A stretch of DNA of 43,677 nt from Alphaproteobacteria bacterium UBA2784 (GCA_002352285.1 DEIC01000045.1:1-43677), one strand, 5' to 3'; positions 8,127-16,185 are shown, counted from the first letter of the stretch. Made by a program: numbers and translations. The notes: generated by a model not told the origin, from the letters alone.

Positions 8127-8275
8127 CCTCCCCTTTGATAAAAGGGGAGGCGGGACTTACAGGAACGTAGTGACTGTAAGTCCGGTGGGGTTGCGGGACG
8201 CTGTATTGAATTTGCCGATGGTGCCCCCCACCGATTTGCGCAAGCGCGCAAATCTGCCTCCCCCGAGGGGGAGGC
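8127..8275. repeat. Modular palindromic intergenic element, copy 1 (type A)
   Basis: Five inverted repeats in a row. Stem 1: CCTCCCCTTT / AAAGGGGAGG (8127-8150, loop GATA). Stem 2: GGACTTACAG / CTGTAAGTCC (8153-8183). Stem 3: GGTGGGG at 8184 pairs with CCCCACC ending at 8232. Stem 4: GATTTGCGC / GCGCAAATC (8233-8254). Stem 5: GCCTCCCCC / GGGGGAGGC (8256-8275). The same order recurs at 35260-35424 with different but still complementary bases in stem 2. It fills most of the gap between the GGT-like gene start and the stop of the aminotransferase. No protein should be called in it. Confidence 0.85.
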
Positions 8276-8295
8276 GAAAGGGTTGCCACGCACGC

Positions 8296-9447
8296 TTACT
8301 TCCCCAGACCGATCGCCGCCAGCGCGGCGCCAACGCGGTCAATATCCTCTGTTCCGTTATAGGCCTGAAGCGACAGGCGCAGGATGATCTCGTGCCCATG
8401 GTCGTGCGTGGCCACCTGCACGCCATGCTTTTCCCGCAGCCAGAACATCAGGCCGTGCGCTGCTTCTGGCTGGGTGATCGCGTCTTTCGGCAGCAACCAT
8501 GTACCCATGGCCGCGCGCATGGAGGGCGATACGGCCGGGCGTGATTTCAATGTGCCGAACATCGCGTCGGCATGCGCCATCAACTTTGCGCGATGGGCGC
8601 GTGTTTCCGCGATGTCCAGCGATTTTGTAAAGGCCAGCGCGTCAGGCATGACAAGATGGGCGGTTGGGTCATTTGTGCCGACATAGTCAAAACGGCTTGT
8701 GTAGCCTTCCGAAAACCAGATCGACACGACGGGCGGATGCGTGATCGCCTGAACGGCTGGCGCGGCATAAAGAAACGCCGAGCCCTTGGGCGCAAAAAGC
8801 CATTTGTGCGCATTCGAGACATACCAGTCGGGCGCCATCGTGCTGATGTCGAAGTCGATCTGGCCGATGCCATGGGCGCCATCAACCAGCACCATGGCGC
8901 CTTTCGCGCGCGCCATGGCGATCAGCTTCTCGACGGGCCACACACAGCCCAAAGGCGAGTTGATGTGATCGACGATCATCAGGCGCGCGCCGTCAGCCAT
9001 CGCCGCCTCATAGGCGGAAAGGATGCCGTCATCCGTCATTGGCAGGGCGATGTCAGCGGCGCGCACGATGATGGCGTGCTCGCGCATCTGGCGGGCAACC
9101 GCCTGCCTGACCGCATTATAGGAATGATTGGCGCAAACCAGAATGTCGCCCTTCTTCCACGAAATGGATTGCAGCACGGCCTCAACGCCCGTTGTCGTAT
9201 TGGGCACGAAGACGATGGCGCTGCCCGGCGCGTTGATGAAGGCGCCGACTTCATCTGCGGCCTTGCGGCAGCGCGGATAGATTTCGTGGCGGAAAAACGT
9301 GTCGGAGTCGCGCTCGATATAGGCGCGCAGGGCCGACTGTTTCTCCAGAACCTCTTTCGGGCAAGCGCCAAATGAACCGTGGTTCAAATGTGCCAGGGCG
9401 GGGTCAAGGTGCCAACGCGGCATCAAGTGGCGGCCAAAATCAGTCAT
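8296..9447 (-). CDS. Aminotransferase class V-fold PLP-dependent enzyme (isopenicillin-N epimerase-like)
   Basis: 383 residues. Fold-type I PLP enzyme of the CefD/isopenicillin-N epimerase and cysteine desulfurase-like branch. LNHGSFGACP near residue 21 is the typical opening, D189 in LVDGAHGIGQ contacts the pyridine nitrogen, and K215 in SNAHKWLFAPKG is the Schiff-base lysine. The active site therefore looks complete. The real substrate is unknown; most chromosomal members of this branch are neither antibiotic genes nor true epimerases. It starts four bases after the stop of the RlmI-like methyltransferase on the same strand, so the two form an operon and may be translationally coupled. Its stop is followed by a palindromic repeat element. 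Confidence 0.88.
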   Translation of the reverse strand: MTDFGRHLMPRWHLDPALAHLNHGSFGACPKEVLEKQSALRAYIERDSDTFFRHEIYPRCRKAADEVGAFINAPGSAIVFVPNTTTGVEAVLQSISWKKGDILVCANHSYNAVRQAVARQMREHAIIVRAADIALPMTDDGILSAYEAAMADGARLMIVDHINSPLGCVWPVEKLIAMARAKGAMVLVDGAHGIGQIDFDISTMAPDWYVSNAHKWLFAPKGSAFLYAAPAVQAITHPPVVSIWFSEGYTSRFDYVGTNDPTAHLVMPDALAFTKSLDIAETRAHRAKLMAHADAMFGTLKSRPAVSPSMRAAMGTWLLPKDAITQPEAAHGLMFWLREKHGVQVATHDHGHEIILRLSLQAYNGTEDIDRVGAALAAIGLGK

Positions 9448-9451
9448 CGTT

Positions 9452-10630
9452 TCAGCTCAAGACATAGAGGTTGAATTTGAGATACGCGGTCTCCGGCAAT
9501 GCCGGATGCACGGGATGATCCATGTCTGCGCCACGCGTGGCAATCAGGCGCGCCTTGCGTCCGGCCTTGCGGATGCCCTCGCGATTGAGTTCGGCAAAAC
9601 GCAGCGGGTCCATGTGGTGGGAGCAGGAGGCGAGCGCGAGCACGCCGCCGGGTTCCACCAGACGGGCACATTCGCGGGCCAGTTTCTGATAGGCGCGGGC
9701 GGCGGGTTCGATGTCCTTGCGGGTCTTGGCGAAGGCGGGTGGATCGCAGACGACAACGCCAAAACGATCCGCGCCCAGATCGCTCAACGTCTCCAGCACA
9801 TCCGCCTTGCGCGTGGTCACGCGCGCGGCCACACCCTGCACCTCGGCGCTTTCCTTCACCAAGGCCAACGCCCGCTCGGAGGCATCCACACACACTGCCT
9901 CGCTGGCGCCACCGGCAATTGCGGTCAGGCCAAAGCCGCCTGTGTGGCAAAAGAGGTCGAGCGCGCGGGAACCGCGGGCAAAGCGTGCGGCAATGGCGCG
10001 ATTGGCGCGCTGGTCAAAGAACCAGCCGGTTTTCTGGCCACCCACCGGATCAAAGGCAAAGGCGAGGTCGTTCTCCGTCAGGCGCGGGTGCGCAGGCACC
10101 GCGCCAACGATTAGCGGTTCGGCAAGATCTATGCTTTCGCGCTCGGCGGTCAGGCGGTCGCCCTTGATGACGATGGTGCGTGCGCCAAGGGTTTTCCGGA
10201 GCGCCATTGTCAGGGCATCCACCGCATCCATCATGCCCCTTGCGCCGATCTGGCAGACAAAGAGATCGCCATAGCGGTCAATGACAAGGCCGGGCAGAAA
10301 ATCACCCTCGGCGTGGATCAGGCGGTAGTGGGGCACGCCGATAGCGGCATCACGCAGGCGGGCTGCCTCGCCCAACCGCGATGCAAAGAAATCGGCTGAA
10401 AGCACTTCATTCTCGTTGCCCGAGACAAGGCGCGCCGAAATCAGCGAATGCGGATTGAAGATGGCAGTGCCAAAGCGCGCGCCGTCGTCACCTTGCAGGT
10501 TCACAAGGCTGCCCGGCGGCAGCGCCTTGGTGGGTGCATCCATCACGATTTCGTTTGAAAAGGCCCAGGGCGCGCCCTCGCGCAGGCGGCGGCCCATGCG
10601 GGGCTGTAGGCGCACGAAAGGATGGGGCAC
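9452..10630 (-). CDS. rlmI: Class I SAM-dependent rRNA (cytosine-C5) methyltransferase, RlmI-like
   Basis: 392 residues from GTG 10630 (CGGAG eight bases before it), matching the roughly 396 residues of E. coli RlmI. The N-terminus (HPFVRLQPRMGRRLREGAPW) is the PUA/EEHEE RNA-binding part. The catalytic domain has KTGWFFDQRANR, then the SAM motif ALDLFCHTGGFG, and the catalytic loop VVCDPPAFAKTRKD; a cysteine in ALASCSHHMD is the expected second conserved residue. It should methylate a cytosine of 23S rRNA, though the exact position is not proven by sequence. An open frame continues upstream to 11281, but that part is antisense to the threonine aldolase and unlike any protein. Head of the operon with the aminotransferase. 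Confidence 0.88.
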   Translation of the reverse strand: MPHPFVRLQPRMGRRLREGAPWAFSNEIVMDAPTKALPPGSLVNLQGDDGARFGTAIFNPHSLISARLVSGNENEVLSADFFASRLGEAARLRDAAIGVPHYRLIHAEGDFLPGLVIDRYGDLFVCQIGARGMMDAVDALTMALRKTLGARTIVIKGDRLTAERESIDLAEPLIVGAVPAHPRLTENDLAFAFDPVGGQKTGWFFDQRANRAIAARFARGSRALDLFCHTGGFGLTAIAGGASEAVCVDASERALALVKESAEVQGVAARVTTRKADVLETLSDLGADRFGVVVCDPPAFAKTRKDIEPAARAYQKLARECARLVEPGGVLALASCSHHMDPLRFAELNREGIRKAGRKARLIATRGADMDHPVHPALPETAYLKFNLYVLS

Positions 10631-10759
10631 GTTCAGAACTCCGGGGCGAATCCGCGTCTGGTGCAACCTACAGGGCCTTGGCCGTGAAAGGCCAGTTGCA
10701 GCCCTGCAAGCAGAGGCGCTAAAGGCTGGAATGACGCGCCTCATCGTATGGAACCTGAC

Positions 10760-11818
10760 ATGGCTACGCCCAATCTCGACTTTTCCAGCGACAATGCGGC
10801 GGGAGTTGCGCCCGAGATCATGGCCGCACTGGCAGCGGCGGCATCGGGCCGTGCGGGCGCCTACGGCGCGGATGCCTGGACCGAAAAACTCCAGCGTGCG
10901 TTCAGCGATCTTTTCGGGCGTGATGTTCTGGTGATGCCAGTTGTCACCGGCACGGCTGCAAACTGTCTGGCGCTGGCCACGGCCACGCCCAGCCACGGGG
11001 CGATGCTGTGTCACCGTACTTCGCATGTAAACGAGGATGAGTGCGGAGCGGCATCCGTGTTTGCCCATGGCGGCAAGATCGTGCCGGTCGATGGGCCGCT
11101 GGGGAAAATTGATCCGTCCCTCCTGAAGGCTGCCATTGCCACCATGCCCCGTGGCGTTGTCCATCGCAGTCAGGCGGCATCCGTCACGCTGACGCAGGCG
11201 ACCGAATGCGGCACGACTTACAAGCTGGCGGAGATTGCGGCGCTTGCGTCCATCGCGCGCGAAGCTTCTCTTTGTCTTCACATGGATGGCGCGCGCTTTG
11301 GCAATGCGGTTGCATCCCTCAGGATGAAGCCATCAGACATCACGTGGAAAGCAGGCGTCGATGTGCTCTCATTTGGTGCGACCAAGGGCGGCGCAATGGG
11401 GGCAGAGGCGCTCGTCTTCTTTGATCCGGCGCAGGTGCGCGATGCGGAGTTCCGGCGCAAACAGGCCGGGCACCTTCTTTCCAAGATGCGGTATGTCTCC
11501 GCACAGCTTCTTGCCTATGTGGCCGATGATCTCTGGCTGCGTCTTTGCGGCCATGCCAATGACATGGCGCGGCGTCTGGCTGAGGGCCTGGGCAATCTGC
11601 CGGGGGCATCGCTTGCCTATCCTGTGGAGGCCAACGAGATATTCGTGAAGCTGCCGCTTGGCGTGATTGCGCGCCTGAAAGCGGCAGGGGCGCGCTTTTA
11701 TGAGTGGGAATGGGCGCTGGCCGAGGGTGCCGACAGCATGCTGGTGCGTCTGGTGACCGCTTTTGATACACGCGAAACTGATGTGGAAGGATTTCTTGCG
11801 GCGGCAAGGAATCATTAA
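10760..11818 (+). CDS. ltaE: Low-specificity L-threonine aldolase
   Basis: 352 residues. PLP enzyme that splits L-threonine or allo-threonine to glycine and acetaldehyde. FSSDNAAGVAPEIMAAL and AYGADAWTEKL at the start are family signatures; D176 in HMDGARFGNA binds the PLP ring nitrogen, and K209 in SFGATKGGAMGAEAL is the Schiff-base lysine. Residues GTAANCLAL bind the cofactor phosphate. Two ATG codons are possible, 10748 and 10760; the second is preferred because it has GGAA about six bases upstream and gives an N-terminus close to the family start. It is divergent from the RlmI-like gene, with 129 bases between them for promoters. Confidence 0.88.
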   Translation: MATPNLDFSSDNAAGVAPEIMAALAAAASGRAGAYGADAWTEKLQRAFSDLFGRDVLVMPVVTGTAANCLALATATPSHGAMLCHRTSHVNEDECGAASVFAHGGKIVPVDGPLGKIDPSLLKAAIATMPRGVVHRSQAASVTLTQATECGTTYKLAEIAALASIAREASLCLHMDGARFGNAVASLRMKPSDITWKAGVDVLSFGATKGGAMGAEALVFFDPAQVRDAEFRRKQAGHLLSKMRYVSAQLLAYVADDLWLRLCGHANDMARRLAEGLGNLPGASLAYPVEANEIFVKLPLGVIARLKAAGARFYEWEWALAEGADSMLVRLVTAFDTRETDVEGFLAAARNH

Positions 11819-11894
11819 CCGCCAATTTCGCGCAGCGTAGCGGCTTATTTACCGGAAAACCCTAGGCTTCAACCCGAAGAAGGGATGAAGCCGG

Positions 11895-12335
11895 GTGACC
11901 CAGACCGCCATGTCAGATGCCGAGATGCTCCAGCGCATCGCCGATGCCGAAGCGGCTGTGGCTGCGCTGGCTGACGAGTATCTCGACTATGCGCGCGCCG
12001 ACATCGCCCAGATCAATGCGGGCATCGCTGCCGTGAAGAATGCGGTCGATGCGGGCAGCGACAGCGCAACCCTCGTGGCCGATGTCTTTGCCGTCGCCCA
12101 CAACATCAAGGGTCAGGCGGGATCGTTCGGCTTTCCGCTGCTGACGGAAATTGCCGCCTCCATCTGCGGGCATACGCGCCATGCGAAGGGTGCCGATGCG
12201 GCGATGGCCGATGCCCTGCTTTTGCATGGTGCGGCGCTGGCCGAGGTGCTTGACCAGAATCTCAAAGATGATGGCGGTGCTGCGGGCTCGGCGATCATGG
12301 CGCGGCTTTCGCCAATCATTGCACGGGAAGACTGA
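11895..12335 (+). CDS. Hpt (histidine phosphotransfer) domain protein
   Basis: 146 residues from GTG 11895, with AGGGAT eight bases upstream. The core AVAHNIKGQAGSFGFPLL is the Hpt signature (A-H-x-I/L-K-G-x-x-x-x-x-G); H69 is the predicted phosphate-accepting histidine. An N-terminal helix of about 30 residues precedes the four-helix bundle. Free-standing Hpt proteins carry phosphate between hybrid kinases and response regulators, but no kinase or receiver gene is in this window. Only three bases separate it from the pentapeptide-repeat gene, so they are almost certainly cotranscribed. Which phosphorelay it serves cannot be told from the sequence. Confidence 0.85.
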   Translation: MTQTAMSDAEMLQRIADAEAAVAALADEYLDYARADIAQINAGIAAVKNAVDAGSDSATLVADVFAVAHNIKGQAGSFGFPLLTEIAASICGHTRHAKGADAAMADALLLHGAALAEVLDQNLKDDGGAAGSAIMARLSPIIARED

Positions 12336-12338
12336 CCG

Positions 12339-13649
12339 ATGACGCTTGCCCGTGACCGCATTGTCTATCAGCGCCTGTCGCAGCGCGACGCGCACATCAT
12401 TGCGGCCAAGCATGAGATGCTGTTCGCCGGGCGGCTGGGCGGTGCGCGCGCTGTTTTCGCGTTCTGCGATCTGTCGGGCGTTGATCTTTCCGGCCGCAAT
12501 CTGGCGGATGCTGACTTTACCGGCGCGGTTCTGACGGAAGCCAATCTTTCCGGCTGCAAGCTCGATAATGCGGTCTTCTTTGCTGCGGATCTGCGCCGCG
12601 CGGATGTTTCGGAAGCCTCGCTGCGCCGCGCCGACATTCGAGGTGCGTGCCTGCGCGGGGCAAACCTGATCGGCGCTGACCTTTTCGAAGCCGATCTGCG
12701 TGAGGGCATCATTGCCGAACGCGACCGCAAGGGCAGCCTCAAATTCCTGCGCCATGATCTTGGGCCCTCGGAAATGCCGGCCGCCCTTCTTGTCAATGCC
12801 AATCTGGAGCGGGCGCGGATGAGCGGCATCGTCGCCATTCAGGCTGACTTCTCTGACGCCAACATGCGCGGCTGCCGTCTGGTGCGCGCCAATCTGCGCC
12901 AGGTGAAGATGGCAGGCGCCAATCTGGAAAATGCCGATCTTTCAGGCAGCGATCTTTCGGGCGCTGATCTTTCTGGCGCGGTGCTGATGGGCGCCAAGCT
13001 GGTCATGGCGCAGATGGACGGCGCTGACTTTACCGGCGCCTTGACCGATGCACCGATGGGCAAGTCCGTTGCCGACCTGCCCGAGCCAATTGACGAGATG
13101 CTGGCGCGTCATGTGCGCTGGGTTGAAACCAGCGGCGCAGAAGGCAAGCCCGTGATGCTGGATGGCGTTGACATGCGGCCGGTCAAGGGCCTTGTGCATC
13201 TCAATCTGACCGCACTCAGCGCCAATCGCGCGGTTTTCTATGGTCTTGATCTCAAGGGCGCGCAATTGCAGGGCGCGCAATTGCAGGGCGCTGATTTCCG
13301 CAATGCGTGTCTTGCCAATGCCGATCTGCGCGGCGCCAATCTGCGTGACGCCAAGCTGGGCGGGTGCGATCTGCGCGACGCCAATATGGGACCTCTGGTG
13401 CTCAACAATGACCGGCTGATGCCCGCCCATCTGACGGGCGCGAACATGCGCTATGCCGATCTGCGCGGCGCTGATCTGCGTCATGCGGTGCTGATCGGGA
13501 TCGACGGCGCCTATGCGAATTTCATCGGCGCCAACATGCGGCAGGCGGATTTTTCGCATGCCGTGCTGACGGGTGCACAGATCACGCACTCGTCGTTCCG
13601 TGAGACAGTGTTTGACGGCGCAACCGGCGTCAAACTGATTACGCGCTGA
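12339..13649 (+). CDS. Pentapeptide-repeat protein
   Basis: 436 residues built mainly of A(D/N)Lxx repeats that form a right-handed quadrilateral beta-helix. Three blocks can be seen: residues about 43-115 (CDLSGVDLSGRNLADADFTG onward), about 155-230 (NADLSGSDLSGADLSGAVLM), and about 305-430 (ADLRGANLRDAKLGGCDLRD). They are separated by non-repeat linkers, including one with LPEPIDEMLARHVRWVETSG. The first 40 residues carry no repeat and may be a partner-binding region. Long proteins of this type can act as scaffolds or DNA-mimicking gyrase binders; there is no sign of which applies. It is tied to the Hpt gene by a three-base gap and ends directly against the convergent hydrolase. Confidence 0.92.
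   Translation: MTLARDRIVYQRLSQRDAHIIAAKHEMLFAGRLGGARAVFAFCDLSGVDLSGRNLADADFTGAVLTEANLSGCKLDNAVFFAADLRRADVSEASLRRADIRGACLRGANLIGADLFEADLREGIIAERDRKGSLKFLRHDLGPSEMPAALLVNANLERARMSGIVAIQADFSDANMRGCRLVRANLRQVKMAGANLENADLSGSDLSGADLSGAVLMGAKLVMAQMDGADFTGALTDAPMGKSVADLPEPIDEMLARHVRWVETSGAEGKPVMLDGVDMRPVKGLVHLNLTALSANRAVFYGLDLKGAQLQGAQLQGADFRNACLANADLRGANLRDAKLGGCDLRDANMGPLVLNNDRLMPAHLTGANMRYADLRGADLRHAVLIGIDGAYANFIGANMRQADFSHAVLTGAQITHSSFRETVFDGATGVKLITR
13256..13285 (+). repeat. Exact 15-base tandem duplication inside the pentapeptide gene
   Basis: GGGCGCGCAATTGCA occurs twice head-to-tail (13256-13270 and 13271-13285) with no difference and encodes two copies of one pentapeptide. The perfect identity suggests a recent in-frame duplication that lengthens the beta-helix by one coil unit. 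Confidence 0.8.
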
Positions 13650-14573
13650 TTATCCGCCGTCGGTGCGGCGGCGCATGGCCGCTGTTGTCTGGGTGCGGAT
13701 GAAGGCGCCGAGACGCTCAATCGAGACATTTGCCTCTTTGCTGCCCAGCGCCTGAAAAAGGTGCGGCTGGCCGTCATAAACTTCGACCGAGACGCGCACG
13801 CCGGCGGCGGCAGCGCGTTCGCCCACGCGGCCAGCATCATCGCGCAAGATTTCCTGCGCGCCCGCATGGATCATCATCGGCGGCAGGCCCTTGAAGTCAC
13901 CAAAGGCGGGAGAGGCGAACTGCTCGGTCGGGCTTGCACCGCCGAGATAGAATTGTGCGCATTGGGTAAGCGCCGCCCAGGTCATCATGCCGTCGCTCTC
14001 GGCGTTATCGAGCACCGAGGGGCCAGAGAGCGTAAGGTCAGCCCAGGGCGACATCCCCACGATGCAGGCGGGCATCGGCAGATCGGCGTTGCGGATCGCC
14101 ATGGCAACACCCAAGGCAAGGCCGCCACCGGCGCAGTCACCTGCCAGCGCGATTGCCTGTGCGGGCACCTTTTGCGCCAGCAGCCAGCGATAGGAATCAA
14201 GACCATCGCGCACCGCGCCCGGATAGGGGCATTCCGGCGCCAGCCGATAGGCGACAGACAGCGTCTGGGCGTCGGATGCGCCTGCCAGCCGGGCTGCGAG
14301 CGGGCGATGGGTTTCGGGCGAGCCCCAGATGTAACCGCCGCCGTGAAAATAGAGAATGATGCGCTGGATCGGCCCGTCAGCGGGATTGACCCACTCGCCG
14401 CGCACCTGGCCCATGGTGGCTGGCTCAAAGGCGATGTCTTTGGGCAGCGTGCCAAAGCGGTTTGGCGGCTCGGCAAACCACGCGCGCAATTCCTCCAGCT
14501 TCACGCGGCCGATGATCGAGCGGCGGCGCGAGCGGTTGGTGCGCGATTGCAGCGTATCCTGCCAGACAGCCAT
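13650..14573 (-). CDS. Alpha/beta hydrolase, hormone-sensitive-lipase family, with Cys at the nucleophile position
   Basis: 307 residues. HGGG at 77-80 is the oxyanion-hole motif of the HSL (family IV) esterases, and SVAYRLAPECPYPGA at about 106-120 is the family's second signature. The nucleophile elbow, normally GDSAGG, reads GDCAGG, with C147 encoded by TGC. The acid residue, usually the first Asp of a DPLRDE-type motif, aligns with E241 in AQEILRDDA. The base is H271 in DGQPHLFQ. The triad would thus be Cys-Glu-His. It may be a poor esterase or act on other acyl compounds. Its stop touches that of the convergent pentapeptide gene. Confidence 0.85.
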   Translation of the reverse strand: MAVWQDTLQSRTNRSRRRSIIGRVKLEELRAWFAEPPNRFGTLPKDIAFEPATMGQVRGEWVNPADGPIQRIILYFHGGGYIWGSPETHRPLAARLAGASDAQTLSVAYRLAPECPYPGAVRDGLDSYRWLLAQKVPAQAIALAGDCAGGGLALGVAMAIRNADLPMPACIVGMSPWADLTLSGPSVLDNAESDGMMTWAALTQCAQFYLGGASPTEQFASPAFGDFKGLPPMMIHAGAQEILRDDAGRVGERAAAAGVRVSVEVYDGQPHLFQALGSKEANVSIERLGAFIRTQTTAAMRRRTDGG

Positions 14574-14845
14574 GAGGGCGGGGGTGCTCCGGTGTTCGGA
14601 TCAAGAGAATCCAGACAGGCCCCAAGTTTAACCGATTTGACCGCGTCTGCCGCAAGAACCCTGCGGTCAGATGGTGAACGGGCTGGCGGACAGAATGCGA
14701 AGCGCCGCCCGGCGCCTGCCAGCCGATTATTCCGTTTCCCGGGGGAGGGGAGGGAATGGAATGGGCAGGCAATTCCGGACGGCGCCCCGTGACAGACGCC
14801 TGAAGGCTTATGGCCGGGCGTCAGCCCATGGCATGAGCGACGGCG

Positions 14846-15307
14846 TTATGCGGCCACTGCGACTTGCGGATTTTCCGCGGCCTTGGCCCCCGCGACGATG
14901 TTGATGCGGCGCGGACGCTTGGCCTCGGGCACGATGCGCGCAAGGTCGATGTGCAACAGGCCATTCTCAAGGGCAGCCCCGCTCACCTCGACATATTCGG
15001 CAAGCTGGAACCGGCGCTCGAAATTGCGGCCGGCAATGCCCTGGAACAGGAGCTGGCTCTTGTTGGCCTCCACATCCTGCTTGCGGCCGGTGACGGTCAG
15101 CACGCCTTCCTTCACTTCGATGGCAAGGTCAGCCTCGCCAAAGCCGGCAACCGCCATGGTGATGCGATAGGCATTTTCGGCGGTGCGCTCGATGTTGTAG
15201 GGCGGCCACGAAGGCGCCTGCTCGAGATTGGCAACGCTGTCGAAAAGCTGCGACAGGCGGTCAAAGCCGACGGTGGAACGGTAAAGGGGCGAAAGATCAA
15301 AACGCAT
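14846..15307 (-). CDS. Small heat shock protein (Hsp20/IbpA type)
   Basis: 153 residues from ATG 15307, preceded by AAGGAGG at an ideal distance. It starts MRFDLSPLYRSTVGFDRLSQ, the typical IbpA-like opening, then YNIERTAENAYRITMAVAGF begins the alpha-crystallin domain. The block FERRFQLAEYVEVSGAALEN ends with NGLLHIDLARIVPE. After the PRRINI motif (an IxI-type contact) comes a short Ala-rich tail. This ATP-independent chaperone holds unfolding proteins in the cytoplasm. A leader of more than 100 bases without a gene lies upstream and has a TCGCT near the ribosome site, as in ROSE thermosensors. It is alone in its transcription unit. Confidence 0.92.
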   Translation of the reverse strand: MRFDLSPLYRSTVGFDRLSQLFDSVANLEQAPSWPPYNIERTAENAYRITMAVAGFGEADLAIEVKEGVLTVTGRKQDVEANKSQLLFQGIAGRNFERRFQLAEYVEVSGAALENGLLHIDLARIVPEAKRPRRINIVAGAKAAENPQVAVAA

Positions 15308-15420
15308 GGACGTCCTCCTTGATGAGCGACATTCTTGGGCGCATCCCCCGATGGGCAGACGCGCAATGCTGTTGCCGGATCCCGGAACCCCGATCGGGCA
15401 TTCCCTCCGGCACAACTGAG
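15308..15420 (-). promoter_or_regulatory. Possible ROSE-like RNA thermometer in the hsp20 leader
   Basis: On the minus strand TCGCT (15325-15329) lies four bases before AAGGAGG (15314-15320). ROSE elements of alphaproteobacterial small heat shock genes use UYGCU to mask AGGA at low temperature. Further inverted repeats (CCGATCGGGG region) lie upstream. The pentamer is short, the flanking stem is weak, and the start of the transcript is unknown. Confidence 0.3.
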
Positions 15421-15473
15421 GTAGGAACGGGATTTGCCGGGTTCAAGGGGGCGCTATCCGGCCAAAACGCAAC

Positions 15474-15506
15474 AAAAAGGGCGAGGCTGGATTTCCAGCC
15501 CCGCCC
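15474..15506 (-). terminator. Rho-independent terminator of the DUF3011 gene
   Basis: Stem GGGCG-A-GGCTGG (15479-15490), loop ATTT, CCAGCC-C-CGCCC (15495-15506): eleven pairs with one A/C mismatch. Read on the minus strand it is followed at once by five T (15478-15474). It starts 20 bases past the stop codon at 15526, so it ends that transcript. Confidence 0.85.
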
Positions 15507-15525
15507 GGCTTTTCTCAGGGTGCGT

Positions 15526-16185
15526 TTACCAGTTGAAGCTGGTCACCGAGCCATTGCGCACGGTGCACTCAATGTCATAGCGGCGGTTGTCGCGGCGGCC
15601 ATATTTGGCGGTGAAGCGCGCCTCGACCTCGAACTTGCGACGGCCGCGCGGCGTGACCGAATAGACCTCATCAACCGTGACGCTGCGCCCGCCATCGGCG
15701 CGCACCTGGGCCGAGGCATAGTTGGCGCAGGCCTTGACCGCATCGGCGCGGCCATAGCCGCGGTCACGGCGGCCTTCCTCGTCATCTTCAAGGATGGCAG
15801 CGATGATGCCGAGCGCAATGATGGCGCCAATGGCCTCACCCGCGCCGATGTCGCCGCCGGAGCCGTTGCCACTGTCAGGGTAGTAATCGTCCTCATACGG
15901 ATCATAATTGTCTTCAGCATGGCCTGCGCCAACGATGAAGTCGGCGCGGCAGCCCTGATCGACCCAGATGCCGCGGCGGTCATAACCCCAGGTCGAGCCA
16001 TATTCGCAGGGCGAGCTCGACTTCTGGCGATAGACATCGACGCCGCCGCGCGTGTCGATCGGACAATAGTTGTAGGAATAGCCGCCCGAACCGCAGGAGA
16101 TGATCTGGCTGCGCGCCTCAGCCGGTGACGATGCAAAGGCAAGGGCTGCCAATGCAGCCGCCGCAGCAAAACTGGTCTTCAACAT
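15526..16185 (-). CDS. Secreted DUF3011 family protein
   Basis: 219 residues. The start at 16185 is one of two adjacent ATG codons (16188 and 16185); AAGGGG upstream fits the second better. The signal peptide AAAALAALAFASSPAEA is cut near residue 24. The first mature part holds four cysteines in the DUF3011 pattern: SCGSGGYSYNYCP, SSSPCEYGSTWGYD, RRGIWVDQGCRADF. A Tyr/Asp-rich stretch (NYDPYEDDYYPDSG) and a glycine-rich segment with one hydrophobic stretch (AIGAIIALGIIAAIL) follow, and a basic domain with CANYASAQVR ends the protein. The fold is small and disulfide-linked; its role, perhaps binding at the cell surface, is not known. Single-gene unit closed by a strong terminator. Confidence 0.82.
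   Translation of the reverse strand: MLKTSFAAAAALAALAFASSPAEARSQIISCGSGGYSYNYCPIDTRGGVDVYRQKSSSPCEYGSTWGYDRRGIWVDQGCRADFIVGAGHAEDNYDPYEDDYYPDSGNGSGGDIGAGEAIGAIIALGIIAAILEDDEEGRRDRGYGRADAVKACANYASAQVRADGGRSVTVDEVYSVTPRGRRKFEVEARFTAKYGRRDNRRYDIECTVRNGSVTSFNW

Noticed and set aside
8122..8544. Plus-strand frame with PTDLRKRAN, also found in a frame at 35294-35626.
   Set aside because: The shared peptide is a translation of the palindromic repeat element (GGTGCCCCCCACCGATTTGC part), not a protein family.
10631..11281. N-terminal extension of the RlmI-like protein to 609 residues.
   Set aside because: The extra part is antisense to ltaE and lacks any domain; GTG 10630 with CGGAG gives the family length.
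12942..13589. 215-codon minus-strand frame with repeats of its own.
   Set aside because: It is the mirror of the pentapeptide repeats on the coding strand.
14671..14904. 77-codon plus-strand frame in the gap before hsp20.
   Set aside because: It runs into the antisense of hsp20, has no ribosome site and an Arg-rich composition. The 272-base gap 14574-14845 shows only a small CCGCA/TGCGG hairpin.
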